A stretch of 64,000 bases of DNA, taken from contig NC_017542.1 in the NCBI RefSeq assembly GCF_000237325.1, positions 1,495,501-1,559,500 of the forward strand, read 5' to 3'. Each line of letters starts with the position of its first letter. Positions within the stretch are counted from its first letter, which is position 1. The DNA is from Paenibacillus polymyxa M1. GTDB taxonomy: Bacteria; Bacillota; Bacilli; Paenibacillales; Paenibacillaceae. The notes below the pieces were generated by a model. That model was not told where the DNA came from, made no database searches, and was given only the letters and a program-made list of their open reading frames with translations. Below are positions 54,413 through 62,342 of the stretch, piece by piece. The translations under genes were made by a program, and so were the position numbers.

Positions 54413-56269
54413 ATGAAAGTCATTTTATCAACGTTAAACGCAAAATATATTCATACCTCGCTGGCCATCCGATGCCTCAAAGCCTACAGTGAAAAGGATT
54501 TTGATATCGAGCTGGCGGAGTATACGATTAAGGACCCGGTGATGAACATCGTATCCGATCTGTTTCAACGAGGGGCAGATGTCATCGGTTTTTCCTGTTA
54601 TATTTGGAACATTGAAGAGACGATTAAAGTCATTGATGTGTTGAAAAAGATTATGCCCGAGGTCAAGATTGTTTTGGGTGGCCCGGAGGTATCTTACGAT
54701 ACAGAGCACTGGATGAAGCGCTTGGCGAATGTGGATTTTATCGTTGTTGGTGAGGGAGAGGAAACTTTCCATCAACTGCTGCAAGAGCTGGAAGGGGATC
54801 GCAAGTTCCATTTTGTATATGGACTGGCTTACCGTAAGGGAGAAGAGGTCATTATCATGCCGGGTCGTCCAAAAGCGGACTTGAACGAGCTGCCGTCGCC
54901 ATATCGTTTTGCAGAGGATATCCCAGAACTCGGGAAACGGGTTGTCTATTTTGAAACGAGCCGGGGCTGTCCGTTCAGTTGCCAATTTTGTCTGTCCAGC
55001 ATTGAGGTCGGGGTGCGTTATTACGATATCGAGCGCACCAAGTCGGATATTCTGTATCTGATTGACAATGGAGCTAAATTGATTAAATTTGTGGACCGAA
55101 CCTTTAATATTAAACGCGATTATGCGCTGGAAATGTTCAAGTTTTTGATTGAAAATCACCGTGGCTGTGTCTTCCAGTTTGAGATTACGGCAGATATTAT
55201 GCGTCCCGAGGTATTGGATTATTTGGCGGAGAACGCGCCACCGGGGGTATTTCGCTTTGAGATCGGTGTCCAGTCAACGAATGATCCCACCAATGAACTG
55301 GTTAAGCGCCGCCAGAACTTCACCAAGCTTTCCCGCACTGTTACAAAGGTCAAGCAAAGCGGGAAAATCGACCAGCATCTGGATCTGATCGCCGGATTGC
55401 CATTGGAGGACTACAACACATTCCGTAAAACGTTTAATGACGTTTTTGCGCTTGGCCCGGAAGAGCTTCAACTGGGCTTCCTCAAAATGCTGCGTGGTAC
55501 TGGTCTGCGCATTGATGCCGATAAGTATAACTATACGTATATGGATGTTGCGCCGTATGAAATGTTGAGCAATGACGTCCTTTCTTTTGCCGACATCGTA
55601 CGACTCAAACGCTTGGAAGATGTATTGGAAAAATACTGGAACTCTCATCGTATGGACCATACGGTGAACTACCTGATTGAGCGTGAATTCTCGTCCGCCT
55701 TTGATTTCTTTCAGGAATTCGGAGACTACTGGGAAGGACAGGGCTGGCAAAAAATTGGACATCAACTCGAAGACTTGTTTACGCGCCTTCAGTCCTTTTT
55801 GGAATCGCGGGGAACCAAGCAAATGGATATGGTGCTTGGGCTGATGAAGCTTGATTATTTCCTCAACCATAAATATAAGCCGCGCAAAATCTGGTGGGAG
55901 CATACTTTGGAGAAGGACGATTGGTCCAGCTATATGAAAATGGCTCTTCAGCACCCGGATGCGCTGCTGTCCCCTGCGGCGGCAGATGTGAGCAAGGAGA
56001 ATACGGGTGAGACGGATGTGGCTAGTCAACAGACGCAGCCATACCGCGAGATGATCCCAGCCTTTGCTTCTTTGAACCTGGGTGAAAAGGAACTGCAAAA
56101 GCACGCTGTGCTGGATGTGCTGCCGTTCAGTCTGGATCATATCCTGAGTGGTGGTAGCCCATTAACAGCCGAAGGCCGCACATTGCTGCTTGTAGTCTAT
56201 CAGCAAAACGGACAGCAAAAACCGCTGTACTACACCATGCCCATCGGCAAAAATATCGCCGCGATGTAG
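54413..56269 (+). CDS. B12-binding radical SAM protein (DUF4080)
   Basis: 618 residues. N-terminal cobalamin-binding Rossmann-like domain (1-140; VIGFSCYIWNIEETI, VLGGPEVSYD). The radical SAM barrel has the 4Fe-4S motif CPFSCQFC after YFETSRG, and a later FRFEIGVQSTN. The C-terminal 200 residues match DUF4080. Substrate and reaction are unknown. It starts 50 bases after recQ, so they may be co-transcribed. The last part is followed by a strong terminator. Its probable B12 cofactor fits a genome that salvages cobalamin. Confidence 0.9.
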   Translation: MKVILSTLNAKYIHTSLAIRCLKAYSEKDFDIELAEYTIKDPVMNIVSDLFQRGADVIGFSCYIWNIEETIKVIDVLKKIMPEVKIVLGGPEVSYDTEHWMKRLANVDFIVVGEGEETFHQLLQELEGDRKFHFVYGLAYRKGEEVIIMPGRPKADLNELPSPYRFAEDIPELGKRVVYFETSRGCPFSCQFCLSSIEVGVRYYDIERTKSDILYLIDNGAKLIKFVDRTFNIKRDYALEMFKFLIENHRGCVFQFEITADIMRPEVLDYLAENAPPGVFRFEIGVQSTNDPTNELVKRRQNFTKLSRTVTKVKQSGKIDQHLDLIAGLPLEDYNTFRKTFNDVFALGPEELQLGFLKMLRGTGLRIDADKYNYTYMDVAPYEMLSNDVLSFADIVRLKRLEDVLEKYWNSHRMDHTVNYLIEREFSSAFDFFQEFGDYWEGQGWQKIGHQLEDLFTRLQSFLESRGTKQMDMVLGLMKLDYFLNHKYKPRKIWWEHTLEKDDWSSYMKMALQHPDALLSPAAADVSKENTGETDVASQQTQPYREMIPAFASLNLGEKELQKHAVLDVLPFSLDHILSGGSPLTAEGRTLLLVVYQQNGQQKPLYYTMPIGKNIAAM

Positions 56270-56279
56270 TATAAACAAC

Positions 56280-56327
56280 AGAAGGCATCAACTCTTGGTA
56301 TACCATGAGTCGATGTCTTCTTTTTTT
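56280..56327 (+). terminator. Terminator after DUF4080 gene
   Basis: AGAAG.CATC.ACTC pairs with GAGT.GATG.CTTCT, followed by seven T. Confidence 0.88.
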
Positions 56328-56358
56328 ATTATAAAAACATAGCTGACCACTTCAATTT

Positions 56359-56397
56359 TTTACATTCGGGAAACCTAGTGCTTTACGATTTTTTACA
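56359..56397 (+). promoter_or_regulatory. Pho-box-like repeats before the phosphatase gene
   Basis: TTTACA at 56359, TTTACG at 56382 and TTTACA at 56392, close to an 11-base period (the 56370 position is degenerate). B. subtilis PhoP binds TTAACA-like direct repeats with this spacing. TATGAT at 56407-56412 could be the -10 box. Phosphate-starvation control is inferred. Confidence 0.5.
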
Positions 56398-56403
56398 AAA
56401 CCA

Positions 56404-56428
56404 ATATATGATGAAATTATCATATATG
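56404..56428. repeat. Inverted repeat at the phosphatase promoter
   Basis: ATATATGAT and ATCATATAT are perfect 9-base arms around GAAATT or a close variant, overlapping the presumed -10 box. Confidence 0.45.
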
Positions 56429-56456
56429 AATATTAAATTTATTGGAGTGTGACCTT

Positions 56457-57767
56457 GTGAAAAAGCCTTCCATGAAAAAGAGTATCCTTGCGTTAAGTGC
56501 TGTGACTGTTTTGACTGTACCCTTATTATCTGCTGATATCCCTACAGCTTTTGCAGCCGCGACTTCTACGAAGTCCACTGTTGCAGAGTCCAAGGCACAG
56601 AAGGCTGTATCAGCTAAAGCGGATACTCCTAAAAACGTCATTCTTTTTATCGGTGATGGTATGGGGGAAGCCAGTCGCAACGCGATTCGCTTAGCAACGG
56701 TTGGAAAATCGGGATTGCTTGAAATGGACAAGATGCCTATAACGGGTCTGGTTAGCACGAGTTCAGGGGACAACCTAGTTACAGACTCTGCCGCTGCTGC
56801 GACTGCCATTGCAACAGGTGTGAAAACGTATAACGGCGCGATCGGAATGGATTTGAATAAAAAACCAGTGACAACCATTATGGAGCTGGCTAAAAAAGCA
56901 GGCATGTCTACAGGAGTGGTGACGACAAGCCAAGTGACAGATGCGACGGGCGCTGCCTTTGGTGCGCATGTTGAGAAGCGCTCCGCGCAAAGCGAGATTG
57001 CCAAGCAGTATCTTGAGAAAAGCAAGCTGGATGTGATTCTGGGCGGGGGTGAGGATTTCTGGTACCCTGCAGGAACACCAGGCAAACATCCAGATGCACC
57101 GGCAGAAGATCCTGAGGAAGCTAGTAAGGGAACTCAAGGAAATTTGGTGGAACAAGCGAAGAAGTTGGGCTATAGCTATGTGACAGATCAGGCTGAAATG
57201 AAAGCAGCCAAAGGCTCTAAACTGCTAGGTCTATTCGCCAATGAAGAAATGTTCCAAGCTCACAACAAACTAGGCAATTCTTACAACCCAACGGTTTCTT
57301 TACCGGATATGACAGCGAAAGCGATTGATGTTCTATCCAAAAACAAAAAAGGCTTTTTCCTGATGGTAGAGGAAGAAGGAACTGATGAGATGGCGCATGA
57401 CAATGAAGGTGAATTAACCATTAAAGCCGGGCAGCAGCTGGATAAGGCTGTCAAAGTAGCTAAGGACTATGCCAAAGCGCATCCAGATACTTTGGTGTTA
57501 GTGACGGCAGACCATGAAACAGGCGGTTTGGCCATTGAAGGCGAAGATGCGGAAGATGAATCCGGTGAAGGTGTCTCCAAAGAGGACGGCCCTTTTACCG
57601 TAAAAGGTTCTGATGAGAAGTTTTATATCGACTGGACCACAGGAGGACATACATCCGTTGATGTAGCGCTAACTGCAATGGGTCCGGGTTCCTCCCAATT
57701 TAGTGGAAATTACCCGAATACGGCTATTCATGACAAGCTGGTTAAGCTGCTTCAATTAAAAAAATAG
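56457..57767 (+). CDS. Secreted alkaline phosphatase
   Basis: 436 residues from GTG 56457 (GGAG, spacing 9). A Sec signal peptide (KKSILALSAVTVLTVPLLSA) ends near PTAFA. The catalytic core has LFIGDGMGEASRNAIR (metal Asp), nucleophile serine in VTDSAAAATAIATG, EEEGTDEMAHDNE, TADHETGGLAIEG and TTGGHTSVDV. It is a Zn/Mg PhoA-family enzyme releasing phosphate from monoesters outside the cell. The Pho-box-like promoter supports phosphate control. Confidence 0.93.
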   Translation: MKKPSMKKSILALSAVTVLTVPLLSADIPTAFAAATSTKSTVAESKAQKAVSAKADTPKNVILFIGDGMGEASRNAIRLATVGKSGLLEMDKMPITGLVSTSSGDNLVTDSAAAATAIATGVKTYNGAIGMDLNKKPVTTIMELAKKAGMSTGVVTTSQVTDATGAAFGAHVEKRSAQSEIAKQYLEKSKLDVILGGGEDFWYPAGTPGKHPDAPAEDPEEASKGTQGNLVEQAKKLGYSYVTDQAEMKAAKGSKLLGLFANEEMFQAHNKLGNSYNPTVSLPDMTAKAIDVLSKNKKGFFLMVEEEGTDEMAHDNEGELTIKAGQQLDKAVKVAKDYAKAHPDTLVLVTADHETGGLAIEGEDAEDESGEGVSKEDGPFTVKGSDEKFYIDWTTGGHTSVDVALTAMGPGSSQFSGNYPNTAIHDKLVKLLQLKK

Positions 57768-57856
57768 CTCAGGGTGAAAGCTGCCCATAAAAGGTTTTCC
57801 ATATTGTCAATATGGTTTTTCTTGTGATAAACTATAGACAATAGGTATATACTTAA

Positions 57857-57892
57857 AAAAGAGTAAGGATGCTCTAACATCCTCACTCTTTT
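57857..57892. terminator. Terminator after the phosphatase gene
   Basis: AAAAGAGTAAGGATG pairs with CATCCTCACTCTTTT with one mismatch; A/T tracts on both sides make it bidirectional. Confidence 0.8.
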
Positions 57893-57938
57893 ACAACAGC
57901 CGCTTATAAGGGCGGTGGCTGTAGGGTTGGATTAGTAA

Positions 57939-57974
57939 AATAGACCGCTAACCTTTTCCAGAGGGCGGTCTATT
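57939..57974. terminator. Hairpin at the 3' end of the toxin-like gene
   Basis: AATAGACCGC and GCGGTCTATT form a perfect 10-base stem. On the minus strand the stem includes the toxin stop codon and is followed by TTTTAC; on plus TCTTTTTG follows. Probably a bidirectional terminator. Confidence 0.7.
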
Positions 57975-58059
57975 TCTTTTTGTTGAAGGAAACAATCAAG
58001 ATCACCAACGTTGCAAATTGAATCATCAACATCAGCGTATCTTTAACCTCCACAGGCAT
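57970..58059 (-). CDS. Putative holin-like type I toxin peptide
   Basis: A 29-codon ORF (27 residues if GTG 58053 is the start). The peptide has an EVKDTLMLMI start, a hydrophobic stretch QFATLVILIVSF and an NKKK end, the layout of the TxpA/BsrG-like holin-like toxins. The full anti-SD match AAAGGAGGTGAT lies directly at ATG 58059, so GTG 58053 (8 bases after AGGAGG) is the better start. CTCCT just upstream can pair with AGGAG and hide this site. GGGCGGTC near the 3' end and GACCGCCC near the 5' end are complementary, as in other type I toxin mRNAs. The antisense RNA is not identified. Confidence 0.6.
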   Translation of the reverse strand: MPVEVKDTLMLMIQFATLVILIVSFNKKK

Positions 58060-58161
58060 CACCTCCTTTGCAGGAGACTAGCCGACCGCCCATCTAAGCC
58101 ATTCTGTTGTTAGTTTATAGTATATCATATGGATACTATTGCTAAAAAGGACAAAAATGAA

Positions 58162-58190
58162 AACGCCTGTTCTAGGCGCTTTTTTGTTTT
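58162..58190 (+). terminator. Plus-strand terminator with no obvious gene
   Basis: CGCCT, GTTCT loop, AGGCG, then CTTTTTTGTTTTTT. No annotated plus-strand gene lies just upstream, so it could end an antisense RNA to the toxin gene. Confidence 0.55.
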
Positions 58191-58213
58191 TTCATAAGAT
58201 ATATTTTAAAAGT

Positions 58214-58228
58214 TGAAAATCATTATGA
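58214..58228. promoter_or_regulatory. Fur-box-like palindrome
   Basis: TGAAAATCATTATGA differs from the 7-1-7 consensus TGATAATNATTATCA at two positions. It lies 54 bases before the orphan promoter at 58282. No gene of iron metabolism is next to it. Confidence 0.35.
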
Positions 58229-58281
58229 GTTCTTAACCAGTATAGGTGTTACGTAACTCATTTAAAAATTGCACAGCATCT

Positions 58282-58311
58282 TTGAATCCCTATAAATATA
58301 TTTGGTATGAT
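58282..58311 (+). promoter_or_regulatory. Orphan extended -10 promoter
   Basis: TTGAAT (58282-58287), 18-base spacer, TATGAT (58306-58311) preceded by TGG. It points toward the 3' end of dedA on the opposite strand and no convincing protein gene follows. Confidence 0.5.
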
Positions 58312-58426
58312 CGAGATGTATTTTGTCGATTTCAGAAATCCGGGGGCGATGGGAAGCACCATCCGTCTGCGTAGTGGCACGACAGGTAACTTTTAAATTT
58401 ATGAACATGCCGAATAGACTCAACCT

Positions 58427-59032
58427 TTACTCCTCCGTTGTTTTCTTCCCCCACACAAATTTCATTATAAAAAATATAATTGTCAGCATGATGAGAAGCA
58501 ATGCCACCTGCAAGCCATAACGATGAATCAATTCTCCTGCTGCTTGTACATGGTCACCAAAGAGACGTCCGAGCAGGAAGAAGATTAGCGTCCAAATCAA
58601 GCCCGTTGAATAAGAGAAGAGGGCATAGCGTTTGAAGCTCATTTTATTGATCCCCACAATATAAGGGACAATGTGGCGAACGATTGGCAGCAAGTAGCTG
58701 ATGCATATCGTGAAGTTTCCATACTTATGTACTAAATTCTCTGAAAAAGTAATATACTTGTCCATTTTTTTCTTTCGGCGCAAACGATCCAAAATGGGTG
58801 TACCCAAGCTTCTGCCCAACACATAACCTAAGGATAGGCCTGATACAACCCCAAGATATACAATTAAAAAAGCAGGTAACGGATGAAGTATCCCCATGCT
58901 TGTTACGGCCCCGCCAGTCATCACTATAACTTCGTCTGGAATGGGCAGTCCCACAATTCCGAGCCATAGAGAGAAGAATAATGCTGCATAGCCATATTGT
59001 TCGATAATGGAAATTAAATATTCAACATCCAT
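58427..59032 (-). CDS. DedA family membrane protein
   Basis: 201 residues with the VTT/SNARE-associated domain. Family features: FFSLWLGIVGLPIPDEVIVM, GVVSGLSLGYVLGRSLG and the ISYLLPIVRHIVPYIVG region with conserved Arg. DedA proteins act in membrane lipid (undecaprenyl phosphate or PE) flipping and stress resistance. The second ATG (59032) is chosen because AAAGGAG is 7 bases from it. It lies 15 bases after the methyltransferase gene, so the two form an operon. Confidence 0.9.
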   Translation of the reverse strand: MDVEYLISIIEQYGYAALFFSLWLGIVGLPIPDEVIVMTGGAVTSMGILHPLPAFLIVYLGVVSGLSLGYVLGRSLGTPILDRLRRKKKMDKYITFSENLVHKYGNFTICISYLLPIVRHIVPYIVGINKMSFKRYALFSYSTGLIWTLIFFLLGRLFGDHVQAAGELIHRYGLQVALLLIMLTIIFFIMKFVWGKKTTEE

Positions 59033-59047
59033 CCCCATACTCCTTTC

Positions 59048-59623
59048 TTAAGCTTTCTTTCGGCATACATAGACGAATGCAGGTGGAACATTCATAGGTA
59101 CAAACTTGATTTCTTCAATATCAAACCATTCACCTAACTGCTGCTTCATCTGTTTAGAGTATTGAAAGGCAACAAACATTCCTCCATCCCTAAGTGATAG
59201 ATGAATTTGTTCTACGATTTGATCTCGCATCGCTTGTGGAAAGTTGAAGAATGGCAGCCCGCTGATTATACAGTCGAGCTGTTCAATTTGGGCATTTTTC
59301 ATAGCAAGCTGAAGCTCACGCGAGTCGGAATAGCACAGATAATTCGGGAATCTCCTTTTTAAACTCTGCTGCATGGTCGGGTCCTTCTCAAAGAGCAGAA
59401 CTTTGGGATGAATTTTTGTCGTAGACGGAATGTATTGGGTAATTGCGCCTGTTCCAGCCCCGAGCTCAGCCACGGCATGAACTTCACTCCATGGAATGGA
59501 TTCTATCATATTTTTAGCTAAAAATCTGGAACTGGGTGTTACGCTACCTACATATGCAGGTGAGTACAAAAATTTGAATAGGAACATAAGTCTCTCATGA
59601 ACCAAATGACTAATACGGATCAT
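59048..59623 (-). CDS. SAM-dependent methyltransferase (KsgA/PmtA-like)
   Basis: 191 residues. N-terminal helical segment (RLMFLFKFLYSPAYVGSVTPSS, in part) then motif I VAELGAGTGAITQYI, LLFEKDPTMQQSLKRRF and CIISGLPFFNF, as in phospholipid N-methyltransferases and rRNA adenine dimethylases. The link with DedA favours a membrane-lipid substrate, as inference. AGGGG lies 8 bases before ATG 59623; an upstream in-frame start at 59644 has no ribosome site. Confidence 0.82.
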   Translation of the reverse strand: MIRISHLVHERLMFLFKFLYSPAYVGSVTPSSRFLAKNMIESIPWSEVHAVAELGAGTGAITQYIPSTTKIHPKVLLFEKDPTMQQSLKRRFPNYLCYSDSRELQLAMKNAQIEQLDCIISGLPFFNFPQAMRDQIVEQIHLSLRDGGMFVAFQYSKQMKQQLGEWFDIEEIKFVPMNVPPAFVYVCRKKA

Positions 59624-59908
59624 ACACCTTTCCCCTACCTTCAATTTTCAATATACGTTCATTTATTCTCTGCTAAGAGTAACAAATTATCCCTTTACTT
59701 GCTCCTGTCTGGAGTAGGGTTCAGTTCCCCGTCCTGCGGAGGGGTCTTTCCTTGACTATGGTCTAGGAAAAAGAAAAAGAGTACGTATGGCTCAGTCCGT
59801 ATTCATTCAGTTATCATTCAGCATTCCCTCAGGCTGCCTTCAGTTTTGCTACCGATGAAAGAGAGGTGGGCAGCTAAAAACACTATGTACATTGAGAGGG
59901 GATCTACT

Positions 59909-60673
59909 TTGTCACTATCCATTAATAGGCATCTCATCAAGACTTCGACTTCCTACGATAATTCGAATACGCTGAAGTCAAATGAGAATGGACTAAATAA
60001 CACGGGGCATACCACACACAAGAAATCTAACGATTCACTCGAATTAAGTGCGGAATTTATGGAATATGCCGGGGGTATGCAGGCTCCACTTCCTTCGGAA
60101 AACTACAGTTATGACTACAAGTACGACCAGGATACTGTGGCGCTGACTACGGATGAACAGAAAGCGTTGTTGTCAGATTTACAAAGTTACTTAACGTCTT
60201 CAAGTGCTTTATCTGAAACGAATGAAATCAACAACAGTACGAAAAATCCTTTGGCTGCAGTCAGTGACTTGTTATCCGGGGTGGATCTTTCGACAGCAAC
60301 AGATGCGGAAGTATCCAATTTATTCGATAAGATAGCAGAATCCATCCAAAATAATCGCCCTGCGCCGCCTGAAGATGACTCATTCCGACCTGAAGTTGAT
60401 GGCAGTGGTCTGCCTCCAATGATGCAGGCGATGGGTGGAATTATGCCCCCATTTGCATGGAATATTCAGGCGACTACCAATCAAGAGGATAACACCACTA
60501 CATCTGAAAAAGAGCTTACGGTAGATGAAAAAAGATCCTTACTGAGTGATTTGCAAAACGTCCTGAGTTCCGAGCTTCTATCCGGCTCCGTATCTGCAGA
60601 AACAGATGAGGAAATATCGGCTTTATTCGATAAAATCGCCAAGATTTTCGAACAATCTGTATCAGCTTCGTCA
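59909..60673 (+). CDS. Unknown polar protein with an internal duplication
   Basis: About 255 residues from TTG 59909, which follows GAGAGGGGA (spacing 7); the frame is open to 59846 but lacks a site there. No family recognised, no signal peptide or membrane segment. Two similar units of about 60 residues occur: LTTDEQKALLSDLQSYL with EVSNLFDKIAESIQ, and LTVDEKRSLLSDLQNVL with EISALFDKIAKIFEQ. A Pro/Met-rich linker (PPMMQAMGGIMPPFAW) lies between. Asn, Ser, Thr and acidic residues dominate. The FlxA-like gene follows 84 bases later and both end at one terminator. The stop codon is TAA at 60674-60676. Confidence 0.75.
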
Positions 60674-60760
60674 TAATCTTTAGGGTGCAATAGCGTATCT
60701 TAAAACCGGTTAGCCCACATCTGTAACTCAAACTTAACTTTTAAAAAGGGGAATTTTTCT

Positions 60761-61114
60761 ATGAATATTTCAGCGACTTCCAGCAATTCTATATCTATTG
60801 CAAGTACTTCATCTTCATCCAGTGCCAACAATACAGCCAGTCTGGAAAAGCAAAAAGCTCAGCTTGAAGCAGAGTACAACAAGGTACAACAAAGCAAAGA
60901 TAATAAAGATACAAAAGAAACAAAAATGAAGCAGCTTCAGCAGCAAATTAAACAAATTGAAGCCCAGATTGCACAGCAAAGTTCTCAATCCAGCAGCACG
61001 TCAACACCAAAAATGGAAAAGTCCGCTCCAAGCAATATGGAAATGACTCGCGCCAGCAGCTCGAATGGCAGTGATATTACTGGGGTTGGAAAATCACTGG
61101 ATATTTCTATCTGA
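60761..61114 (+). CDS. FlxA-like family protein
   Basis: 117 residues. A Ser/Asn/Thr-rich head (1-27), a coiled coil at about 28-75 (LEKQKAQLEAEYNKVQQ, KQLQQQIKQIEAQIAQQ) and a Ser-rich tail ending TGVGKSLDISI. This is the FlxA-like pattern; the E. coli flxA gene is sigma-28 dependent, but function is unknown. AAAAGGGG lies 9 bases before ATG 60761. Probably co-transcribed with the duplicated-repeat gene. Confidence 0.75.
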   Translation: MNISATSSNSISIASTSSSSSANNTASLEKQKAQLEAEYNKVQQSKDNKDTKETKMKQLQQQIKQIEAQIAQQSSQSSSTSTPKMEKSAPSNMEMTRASSSNGSDITGVGKSLDISI

Positions 61115-61159
61115 TCATCCCATCTCTTCTTCTGTAAGCCTGACGATGATACAAAAGAC

Positions 61160-61195
61160 AGCAGGCTCTCTGTTTCATAGGGAGCCTGCTTTTTT
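61160..61195 (+). terminator. Terminator after FlxA-like gene
   Basis: AGCAGGCTC.CT pairs with AG.GAGCCTGCT, followed by six T. Confidence 0.9.
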
Positions 61196-61347
61196 GCGTT
61201 TACGTCGGGTTAAAATGAATCATGTGACTAAACTTAGAAAAGTATATACAATAAATAACAGTGGGAAGATGAAAGGTTTCTAACTTTAGTATTTTATAGA
61301 TTGAATCAGTAGTGTTAGTATACATTCTAAATTGGAGGATTTAAGCC

Positions 61348-61776
61348 ATGACGCTGGAACCTCAAATGAGTCGAAGTAGTAAGGATGAAGCTCGTTTCGT
61401 CAGAAACAAGTTGATTGAGTTTAATGCAACACACGTCCCAGTAGATATTCAAACCCAATATGAAGAGATTAATCTTACGCTCAAAAATGGAGAAGGTCAG
61501 GTCATCGGCGGTCTTCTAAGTGTACTATGTTGGAACTGGGTGGAGGTTGATATTTTGTGGGTAGATCAGGTCCATAGAGGAAAGGGCTACGGTTCGCAAT
61601 TGCTTGATGAAATCGAACAAATGGCTAGAGATAAAGGATGTAATTTTATACAACTAAATACCTTTTCTTTTCAAGCGCCTGAATTCTATGAGAAACATGG
61701 GTATGAAGTAGTCGGTGTCATTGAGGAGGCTCCTAGAGGCTTTAAACACTATTATTATAAGAAAAATATCTACTGA
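61348..61776 (+). CDS. GNAT family N-acetyltransferase
   Basis: 142 residues. KDEARFVRNKLIEFNATHVP, EINLTLKNGEGQVIGGLLS, then WVDQVHRGKGYGSQLLDEIE (acetyl-CoA binding R/QxxGxG/A) and FYEKHGYEVVGVIEE. Typical single-domain GNAT; substrate unknown. GGAGG is 9 bases before ATG 61348. The next gene starts 11 bases after it. Confidence 0.9.
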   Translation: MTLEPQMSRSSKDEARFVRNKLIEFNATHVPVDIQTQYEEINLTLKNGEGQVIGGLLSVLCWNWVEVDILWVDQVHRGKGYGSQLLDEIEQMARDKGCNFIQLNTFSFQAPEFYEKHGYEVVGVIEEAPRGFKHYYYKKNIY

Positions 61777-61787
61777 GGACTCCGAAT

Positions 61788-62249
61788 ATGCGCGTACAGA
61801 TCAAGGAAGTAAATAAAGATGAAAAGATCATCATTCGTAGTATTGGCGAGGAAAAAGTATACGGCTACTGGACATCTTTTTGGTGTGAACTGACCTCGGG
61901 ATATGCGTATGTTGTTCCGTATAAACAAAGCTTGGACAAGTTAATTCCTGGCTGTGTCATTTCGGTTGAGATTTCTCAATCCAGTATAGAAGGGTTCAGA
62001 AGACTGAGGCCTACTGAAAAGACAGGCGTTGTTCGCCCTCAACCAAAGCTAGGCGACTATTGGATTCAAGGAATGATACAACAAGTGATGCAAGGCGAAG
62101 CAGGCGGGATAGAATGTCTGGAGATTGTTGTAGGAGATGCTACGTTTGTTTTAGATTCGGAAGAAATGAATGGTGATATCCACGTTAAAGCAGGCGATGG
62201 TGTCTCCTTTGAAATTATAGGTATGCAGTTGTTTGAAGAGGGACTGTGA
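61788..62249 (+). CDS. Unknown protein
   Basis: 153 residues, soluble, no family recognised. Residues 25-70 (GYWTSFWCELTSGYAYVVPY, DKLIPGCVISVEISQSS) and the C-terminal half are beta-rich with alternating hydrophobics, suggesting a small beta-barrel or OB-like fold. TGAGGA gives the ribosome site, 11 bases after the acetyltransferase stop, so it is in one operon with it. Confidence 0.7.
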   Translation: MRVQIKEVNKDEKIIIRSIGEEKVYGYWTSFWCELTSGYAYVVPYKQSLDKLIPGCVISVEISQSSIEGFRRLRPTEKTGVVRPQPKLGDYWIQGMIQQVMQGEAGGIECLEIVVGDATFVLDSEEMNGDIHVKAGDGVSFEIIGMQLFEEGL

Positions 62250-62342
62250 TTGTTCTGATTGGAATACTATATTTAACCAATTACAATATGTCGGTGAGAA
62301 AGTCAAAAGCTAGATCATAGAGAATCGCGAATAAAGAAAGGT

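Larger units (their letters stand above)
57768..58426. other. 659-base interval between phosphatase and dedA
   Basis: Rich in structure. It holds the phosphatase terminator (57857-57892), a hairpin at 57939-57974, a short toxin-like ORF on the minus strand (57970-58059), a plus-strand terminator-like hairpin (58162-58190), a Fur-like palindrome (58214-58228), and an orphan promoter at 58282-58311 followed by foldable sequence to about 58390. Confidence 0.6.

Noticed and set aside
55274..56140. 288-codon minus-strand ORF inside the radical SAM gene
   Set aside because: Antisense shadow; no domain, no ribosome site.
58323..58520. 65-codon plus-strand ORF across the candidate RNA and dedA end
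   Set aside because: TTG start without ribosome site, overlaps the dedA coding region in antisense.
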